Source of the DNA: JAAZKA01 sp034926225 | GTDB taxonomy: Bacteria > Bacillota > Clostridia > Oscillospirales > QAMX01 | DNA length: 64,000 bases | NCBI GenBank assembly: GCA_034926225.1 | Contig: JAYFRF010000005.1 | Location: 1-64,000, forward strand | Reading direction: 5' to 3' | Shown: positions 59,142 to 64,000 of the stretch, piece after piece | How positions within the stretch are numbered: the stretch's first letter is position 1 | Layout of the letters: each line of letters starts with the position of its first letter | The notes under the pieces: generated by a model | The model's input: the letters and a program-made list of their open reading frames with translations, nothing else | Databases searched by the model: none | Told to the model about the DNA's origin: nothing | Program-made: the position numbers and the translations under genes

Positions 59142-59966
59142 ATGCGAGAAGGAAAGCGCAATCTGATTCAAGGCTTAGCGGCGCTCATATCAAACGGCTA
59201 TCTCGCAGGATTTGTCTCGGGAAAGCTCTGGAAAGGCGCGTCAAAGCAAGTATGCGTACCGGGGTTAAACTGCTACTCCTGCCCCGGCGCCTTAGGCGCG
59301 TGTCCGATCGGCTCTCTGCAAAGCGCGCTTGCGGGCAGTGTCCGGAGCTTTCCTTATTATGTCGTCGGCACACTGCTGCTGTTCGGCGTCACCCTGGGCA
59401 GACTCGTCTGCGGATTCCTTTGTCCGTTCGGCTTCGTGCAGGATTTACTTTATAAGGTCCGCGTTAAAAAGGGCTTTATCCCCAAGACGATCGACCGTAT
59501 TTTGCGATATTTGAAATATATCGTCCTTGCGGTATTCGTTATACTGCTCCCCTTCGTTGTCAGAAACGAATACGGGCTCGGCGACCCGTGGTTTTGCAAA
59601 TATATCTGCCCCGCCGGTACGCTCGAGGGCGGCATCCCGCTCGTTCTGCTCGACGACGCCTTGCGCGGCGCGGTCGGATTCCTGTTTTCCTGGAAAATGC
59701 TTATTTTAGTCGGCGTATTGACCGCTTCCCTGTTTCTTTACCGCCCGTTTTGTAAATATCTTTGCCCTTTGGGCGCATTTTACGGGCTGTTCAACAAAAT
59801 CGGCTTTTACAGGCTTCATGTCGATCACGCTTCCTGCATCCAATGCGGCGCGTGCGACAAAGCGTGCAAAATGGACGTCGACGTGCGCCGCGACATCAAT
59901 TCTCCCGAGTGTATCCGCTGCGGCGCGTGCCGGGAAGCGTGTCCCCGTCAATGCATCCATAGATAA
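59142..59966 (+). CDS. NapH/YccM-like 4Fe-4S polyferredoxin membrane protein
   Basis: This 274-residue protein has 4-5 membrane helices. Cysteine motifs in order are CVPGLNCYSCPGALGAC (~38-54), VCGFLCPFGFVQ (~89), FCKYICPAG (~151), FCKYLCPLGAF (~203), and two ferredoxin clusters CIQCGACDKAC (~232-242) and CIRCGACREAC (~257-267). Such proteins of the NapH/YccM/NosR type move electrons from cytoplasmic ferredoxin to the outer side. It follows the CXXC peptide by 5 bases and ends the operon. The external acceptor is probably the thioredoxin-like lipoprotein encoded first (inference). Confidence 0.9.
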   Translation: MREGKRNLIQGLAALISNGYLAGFVSGKLWKGASKQVCVPGLNCYSCPGALGACPIGSLQSALAGSVRSFPYYVVGTLLLFGVTLGRLVCGFLCPFGFVQDLLYKVRVKKGFIPKTIDRILRYLKYIVLAVFVILLPFVVRNEYGLGDPWFCKYICPAGTLEGGIPLVLLDDALRGAVGFLFSWKMLILVGVLTASLFLYRPFCKYLCPLGAFYGLFNKIGFYRLHVDHASCIQCGACDKACKMDVDVRRDINSPECIRCGACREACPRQCIHR

Positions 59967-59969
59967 ACG

Positions 59970-60010
59970 AAAAGGTGAAGAATTTTTATTCTTCACCTTT
60001 TTATTTTATA
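59970..60010. terminator. Bidirectional intrinsic terminator
   Basis: A perfect 14-bp stem (59970-59983 with 59988-60001) is followed by T-rich sequence and ends both the redox operon (+) and the radical SAM gene (-). Confidence 0.88.
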
Positions 60011-60011
60011 T

Positions 60012-61019
60012 TTAACTGCGCACCGTGTGGCAAAGCCGCTCGTCTGTTACGTCGTAAAGCTTCAGCCCATGCTCCCGGATATACCGCCTCTGCCACATCC
60101 AAAACAGATCACGCACCCGGTATAGCCGGTCACTGTCCCGGTCAGCGTACATGCCGGCAAGCTCGTTTATCGTCGGAATCGCCCGATAGTACGCATCGTC
60201 GAGCGCTTCCACATAGGCGACGAGTTCGTCACAGGTCATCCTCTCAAACTGGTCAATGTTGTCTCTTCGCAGCGTAATCGTCACCGCGCGTCTGGTATAT
60301 TCCGGAAGGCTCCCATCCCCGAGCCACTCGGCCTGGGTTCGGTATCGCGTTTTGTTCAAGGACTTTTTCACCCTCTCGGGCAACGCTTCATAACCCGCTT
60401 GCGTCAAGCGAACATCCTCCACCCGGTCTCCCCGGCCGCGATAGTCGGGCGGGAAGCTATGGACGTTTTCAAGCCCCACAACGCCTTCCAGCGTATCGAA
60501 AAGCCCGCCCTGCATCCCGCGATTCTCCTCCGTGACCATCACGGACGGTGCGCAGGTGATACCGGCAGCTTTGGCGCTCGCCGCAAGGCGGAGCATAAAG
60601 CGGTAATCCCCCTCCCGCGCGGCGAAACGGTCGTGATATGCCTCGTCCCCGTAGAAGGTCGTGTCGATCATCCGCACGCCCGCCGCCGCGAGTTTCCGGC
60701 AGAACTCGTCCGTCCCGGCCTTGTCCCGGATGCGGATGCCGTTGCACTGCAAAAACCGCCCTCCCGCAAAGCCGACGGACTGGTTGTAGGCGATGTTATC
60801 GAAAAGTTCCGGATACTCCGCGCAGTAGGATATGTAGTAGAACGGCAGATTCGTCCTGTTTTTCTCTCTGCCCCATTCGGCAAACCGAACGGCCTGCCTT
60901 TTTCCCCTGTAGTATTCCACGCCGTCGTCCGCACTTTTGCAGGATTGCAGCAGGCAGTATTTACATGCGCAGCCGCAGGGCGCGCATATATTTTGGATGC
61001 CGATCGCAATGGTTTCCAA
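60012..61019 (-). CDS. Radical SAM protein
   Basis: This 335-residue protein carries the CX3CX2C cluster motif at Cys15, Cys19 and Cys22 (CGCACKYC), with extra cysteines at 12, 17 and 27. The body is a partial TIM barrel with IDTTFYGDEAYHDRF (~114) and a PSVMVTEENRGM block (~152). No SPASM domain is obvious. I chose the TTG at 61019 because GGGAGGGG stands 6 bases upstream. It follows a GNAT gene by 3 bases, so the two are co-translated; they may modify a common substrate. Function unknown. Confidence 0.85.
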   Translation of the reverse strand: METIAIGIQNICAPCGCACKYCLLQSCKSADDGVEYYRGKRQAVRFAEWGREKNRTNLPFYYISYCAEYPELFDNIAYNQSVGFAGGRFLQCNGIRIRDKAGTDEFCRKLAAAGVRMIDTTFYGDEAYHDRFAAREGDYRFMLRLAASAKAAGITCAPSVMVTEENRGMQGGLFDTLEGVVGLENVHSFPPDYRGRGDRVEDVRLTQAGYEALPERVKKSLNKTRYRTQAEWLGDGSLPEYTRRAVTITLRRDNIDQFERMTCDELVAYVEALDDAYYRAIPTINELAGMYADRDSDRLYRVRDLFWMWQRRYIREHGLKLYDVTDERLCHTVRS

Positions 61020-61022
61020 CGT

Positions 61023-61469
61023 CTACCCCTCCCGCTTAATCCGTTTCGTAAAGCAGTACGATAGCTTGTCGTACTGCTGCCGTTCGTAAAACGCATGTGC
61101 CCCCGTACGCTGGAAGCCGCTGTTCAGGATCATCGACGAAAGCCCCCGCCCGGCGGCGTAACTTTCCGCATACGACAAAAGCTTTGCGCCGATGCCCTGC
61201 CTCTGCCATTCCTTCCGCACAGCCAGCCCGTTGACCTTCAAATACCCCACCGGCATTTCCACCGCCATGACCTGCACAACGGTAATAAACCCGACCGTCT
61301 CGCCGTCCGCCGCCGCCACAAAGGTGCGATAGTTGTCGTCCCGCCGCATTTTCTCATAGCAAGCGGTTAAATTCTCCTCATTAACGCCCCGGTTCCCGAG
61401 CTCTTGATTCCACAGCGCCGTCACTCGTCCGAAATCGCATTCCCGCATCTCCCGAATACTAAGCTCCAT
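61023..61469 (-). CDS. GNAT family N-acetyltransferase
   Basis: This 148-residue acetyl-CoA-dependent acetyltransferase has a VRKEWQRQGIGAKLL motif A (~82-96) with the R/QxxG/A pattern and GFQRTGAHAFYERQQYDKLS (~116) toward the end. Substrate cannot be told from sequence. It lies just before the radical SAM gene and 29 bases after the exporter permease, so all five genes from 63944 down to 60012 may form one transcript. Confidence 0.88.
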   Translation of the reverse strand: MELSIREMRECDFGRVTALWNQELGNRGVNEENLTACYEKMRRDDNYRTFVAAADGETVGFITVVQVMAVEMPVGYLKVNGLAVRKEWQRQGIGAKLLSYAESYAAGRGLSSMILNSGFQRTGAHAFYERQQYDKLSYCFTKRIKREG

Positions 61470-61498
61470 TGATCATCTTTCCTTTCCCATCGCCTTTT

Positions 61499-62299
61499 TT
61501 AGCTTCCTGTACTCGTATAATGTCTTACCCCAATCCTCCACACGACCAAGCTTAGCGCGAAAAACGCCGCGCCCGCTGGCAGCGCGAGGGTTCCGAGCCA
61601 CGTGGGGCTCCCCCATCCGCAGACCGCCGACGCGGGATAAACGCTGATGACCAGCACCGGCAGCAGGAACGTGAACGCATACCGCATCACGCGCGGCAGG
61701 TAATTCTGCGGCACGCGCGTCACCTGATACGACGCGTTTGTCAGGATGTAAATCCAGTCCAGCCCCTTCACCGTATAAAACGACAGTCCAGACGTCAGGA
61801 TGAAGACGCCCGAATACATAATGAAGCCGCCCGCGAGCGCGCCGAGCAGAATCAGGACGTCCCACGGCGTCAAGGTCACGTGCATTTGCCGGAGCGCCCA
61901 CGCGACCGCCGCAAGACAGGTGATCGGACGCACAATCCGGTGCAGATGAAACCGCGACGCCGCCGCCTGCGTAAACAACGAACAGGGACGCAGTAATAGC
62001 CGGTCAAAGTTACCCGTGCGAACCATACTCCACGGGAAGCTGTCGAATCCGCGGCAAAACACCTCCGCGAGTCCGAACGACGCCACCGACAGCGCGTAGA
62101 CAAGGATCATCCTTTCCACCGTCCACTCGCCGACCGCGCCGAAACGCGAAAACATCAGCACCGTCGACAGCGGATCGGTCACTACGACGAACAGCACCTG
62201 TAAAAACATCAGTGGCCAGCCACGGTATTCGATCGAGGAAAGCATCAGCATCCGCCAGAGCTTACCGTAAACCCTTGCCTCTCTTAATAATCGCTTCAT
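61499..62299 (-). CDS. ABC-2 type exporter permease (second subunit)
   Basis: This 266-residue ABC-2 family permease of the DUF990 type has six predicted helices. GGAGGG lies 8 bases before ATG 62299, and a longer frame to 62686 would run into the other permease. The RTGNFDRLLLRPCSLFTQ segment (~94) is the conserved coupling region (family form xxGxxDxxLxRPxxxxxx). It pairs with the neighbouring permease and ATPase as a heteromeric exporter; similar sets export antibiotics or lipids. Confidence 0.86.
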   Translation of the reverse strand: MKRLLREARVYGKLWRMLMLSSIEYRGWPLMFLQVLFVVVTDPLSTVLMFSRFGAVGEWTVERMILVYALSVASFGLAEVFCRGFDSFPWSMVRTGNFDRLLLRPCSLFTQAAASRFHLHRIVRPITCLAAVAWALRQMHVTLTPWDVLILLGALAGGFIMYSGVFILTSGLSFYTVKGLDWIYILTNASYQVTRVPQNYLPRVMRYAFTFLLPVLVISVYPASAVCGWGSPTWLGTLALPAGAAFFALSLVVWRIGVRHYTSTGS

Positions 62300-62304
62300 C
62301 CCGT

Positions 62305-63132
62305 TTACCCTCCCTGCACGATAATCGTCCGCAGCTGCCGTTTCATCAGAATCCGCCCGCCGGCGATGAAAACCGCCGTCCACGCAAGCTGCAGGCCGAG
62401 ACGTGGCCACGCTTCGGCGGGAGAAAGCAATCCGAGGTAGCATTGCAGGGGGACATCGGTAAACCCTCCGAAGGGTTGCCAGAGAAGGAAGGTCTGCATC
62501 CATGCCGGCCAAAGCCGCAACGGGATGTAACCGCCCGACAGCACGCCGGACAGGAGCATCAGGATATAGGTCGGGCCTTCGCCGAGGGTGATGTTCATGC
62601 GGATCGCCGTGACGAACATCGCGAACGCGTTGCACAGCAAAATGGCGAGGACGAGTGAAAAAAGGAACAAGCAAAGGCCGATCCACGACGCGGGTGCGGA
62701 CAACCGGAACGCTGCCGGCATCACCGCACCGATGAGAACCGTCAAGATCGCACGTACCCAGGCCCGTCCGGTTGTCCCCGCGGCGGTTTTCGCATACCAG
62801 TGACCGTACAGATCGAGCGGACGGACGAGCTCCACGCCGACGTCGCCCGAGGTGATCTTCGTGAGGATATCGCCGTCGATTGACATGGATTGCAGCGGCC
62901 AGATCGCTTGCCCAAGCCAGACGTAGGTGACCGTCATGCCAAGGCTCATGCCGGTATCGTTCGATGACGCCAGCGCACCATACTTAAAAAAGCAGGAGTA
63001 GACGACGATCTCGATCAAGGCCCAGAAAACTCCGATCGCCGTGCCAGACAACGCGGCGGCACGGTATTGGAAGCCCTCCGCAAAGCGGATGCGGAAGATC
63101 GCGAGAGTCGCGCGAAGCTGATGTCTTCTCAT
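62305..63132 (-). CDS. ABC-2 type exporter permease (first subunit)
   Basis: This 275-residue ABC-2 family permease has six predicted helices and the matching coupling region ITSGDVGVELVRPLDLYGHW (~93). It overlaps the ATPase gene by 4 bases (ATGA) and lies 5 bases before the second permease. The cognate substrate is unknown. Confidence 0.86.
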   Translation of the reverse strand: MRRHQLRATLAIFRIRFAEGFQYRAAALSGTAIGVFWALIEIVVYSCFFKYGALASSNDTGMSLGMTVTYVWLGQAIWPLQSMSIDGDILTKITSGDVGVELVRPLDLYGHWYAKTAAGTTGRAWVRAILTVLIGAVMPAAFRLSAPASWIGLCLFLFSLVLAILLCNAFAMFVTAIRMNITLGEGPTYILMLLSGVLSGGYIPLRLWPAWMQTFLLWQPFGGFTDVPLQCYLGLLSPAEAWPRLGLQLAWTAVFIAGGRILMKRQLRTIIVQGG

Positions 63133-63944
63133 ACCAGCTCCATTTCCCTGTACATCGCCGCGATCATCTCGTCGGCTTCGACCTTCATCACGACCTTCGC
63201 GGGGTACCTCTCGGCAAGGGATGCGTACTTCCCGTCATAGAGTATCTTCCCATGCCCGATCACCAGCACCCGCTCGCACAGCGCTTCGATATCGTCGCAG
63301 TCGTGCGTCGTTAAAAGCATCGTCACGCCATTTTGCCGGTTTTCGTCTTTTAAAAACGCCCGGAGTGCCAGCTTCGACACGGAATCCAGTCCGATCGTCG
63401 GTTCGTCCAGAAAAAGGATCTTCGGCCGGTGTAAAAGCGCCGCGCACAGCTCGCAGCGCATCCGCTGACCTAAAGACAGCTGCCGCGCCGGTGTGTCGAG
63501 CAAGCTTCCGATGTCGAGCGCGCCGATAAGCTCCGCAAGTCGCGTCCGATAGTCGGACGGCGATATGTCGTAGATATCGCGCAGCACCTCCAGCGAATCC
63601 CGCACCGGCACGTCCCACCAAAGCTGCGAACGCTGCCCGAACACGACGCCGAGTTTGGCCACATGCGCCTCCCGGCTTTTCCACGGAACGAGTCCGTCGA
63701 TGACGCATTCCCCCTCGTCCGGCGTCAGGATGCCCGACATAACCTTGACTGTCGTGGATTTTCCCGCGCCGTTGGGACCGATGTAGCCGACAAGCTCCCC
63801 TTCCCCGACGGAAAAGCTGATGTCGTCGAGCGCCCGCACCTCGCGGACATGCCTTATAAACGCGCCTCGCCATACCGCGCCTCTTCCTTTCGGGCGTTCA
63901 TAAACGCGGAAGCTCTTCCGAATCCCGGAAAGTTCGATTTGCAT
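63129..63944 (-). CDS. ABC transporter ATP-binding protein (ABC-2 exporter type)
   Basis: This 271-residue ATPase has Walker A GPNGAGKST (56-64), Q-loop VVFGQRSQLWWDVPV (~99), signature LSLGQRMRCEL (~156), Walker B ILFLDEPTIGLD (~175) and an H-loop TTHDCDDIE (~204). The QLWWDVP phrase is typical of ATPases that serve DUF990-type permease pairs. GGGGGGTG precedes the ATG by 8 bases. It is the first gene of the exporter operon at the right window edge. Confidence 0.93.
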   Translation of the reverse strand: MQIELSGIRKSFRVYERPKGRGAVWRGAFIRHVREVRALDDISFSVGEGELVGYIGPNGAGKSTTVKVMSGILTPDEGECVIDGLVPWKSREAHVAKLGVVFGQRSQLWWDVPVRDSLEVLRDIYDISPSDYRTRLAELIGALDIGSLLDTPARQLSLGQRMRCELCAALLHRPKILFLDEPTIGLDSVSKLALRAFLKDENRQNGVTMLLTTHDCDDIEALCERVLVIGHGKILYDGKYASLAERYPAKVVMKVEADEMIAAMYREMELV

Positions 63945-64000
63945 ACTGGTTGCACCCCCCTTTTGTTTTGCCCGAAGCGTCGGGCGGAGATTATTTTACC

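Noticed and set aside
1..64000. CRISPR arrays, tRNA or rRNA genes, complete insertion sequences
   Set aside because: No regularly spaced repeats, cloverleaf, rRNA motif or intact transposase were found by reading.

Overview
The window looks like a chromosomal segment from an anaerobic, spore-forming, monoderm Bacillota, probably in class Clostridia. The evidence is a YpeB spore-germination protein, RNase J, class III ribonucleotide reductase NrdD/NrdG under NrdR boxes, an SLH-domain surface protein, LplABC-type sugar uptake, c-di-GMP-I riboswitches, and a CD1871A-type CXXC micropeptide beside a NapH/YccM-like ferredoxin. Most of the DNA is GC-rich. The first ~700 bases, the small region around 2.0-2.1 kb and the 52.4-52.7 kb intergenic region are AT-rich. 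No rRNA, tRNA, CRISPR array, complete insertion sequence or replication origin was recognised. Layout: 0-2.1 kb is a patchwork edge: the tail of an unknown gene, a heptad-repeat protein, the 3' remnant of an ATP-dependent DNA ligase gene, a creatininase-family hydrolase, and a clipped ribbon-helix-helix-like ORF behind a promoter carrying a 14-bp perfect inverted repeat. 2.2-11.2 kb (minus strand) is a complete Gram-positive Tad/Flp pilus operon: prepilin peptidase, Flp pilin, TadE, a TadG-like protein, CpaB, TadZ/CpaE, TadA/CpaF, TadB, TadC, then a DUF192 protein and a DivIVA-like coiled coil. Its leader carries two c-di-GMP-I riboswitches in series, each followed by an intrinsic terminator, behind one promoter. 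11.5-20.6 kb is a sugar and hydroxy-acid catabolism island: cupin, GH116 glycosidase, TIM-barrel isomerase, LarA-type racemase, tartrate/D-malate dehydrogenase, and a convergent M20 hydrolase plus Gfo/Idh/MocA dehydrogenase. 20.7-35.9 kb is mostly housekeeping (YpeB, two flavoproteins, an amidase_3 protein, a nucleotidyltransferase/phosphomutase-like fusion, RNase J, NrdD/NrdG, exonuclease III) with a Gfo/Idh plus enolase-superfamily pair inserted. 36-48.5 kb holds a K+/H+ antiporter, a cyclase / AAC(3)-like / TIM-barrel / SLH operon, an orphan glycosidase-like protein, an anion permease without a normal start codon, DppA, TspO, a phosphoesterase and release factor 2. 48.6-57.5 kb is a carbohydrate import and degradation region: LplABC-type ABC importer, divergent PL22-like lyase, GH95-like glycosidase, CapA-like protein. 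57.6-60 kb is a compact redox operon: rhodanese-thioredoxin lipoprotein, Rrf2 regulator, CXXC micropeptide, polyferredoxin membrane protein. 60-64 kb holds a radical SAM protein, a GNAT and a three-gene ABC exporter. How the genes work together: c-di-GMP is predicted to gate surface pili by transcription termination. Secreted or imported plant oligosaccharides would be taken up by the Lpl-type importer and cut by GH95, GH116 and PL22-like enzymes. The resulting sugars and sugar acids would be handled by the isomerase, racemase and dehydrogenase genes. The Rrf2 operon looks like an autoregulated module carrying electrons or sulfur across the membrane.
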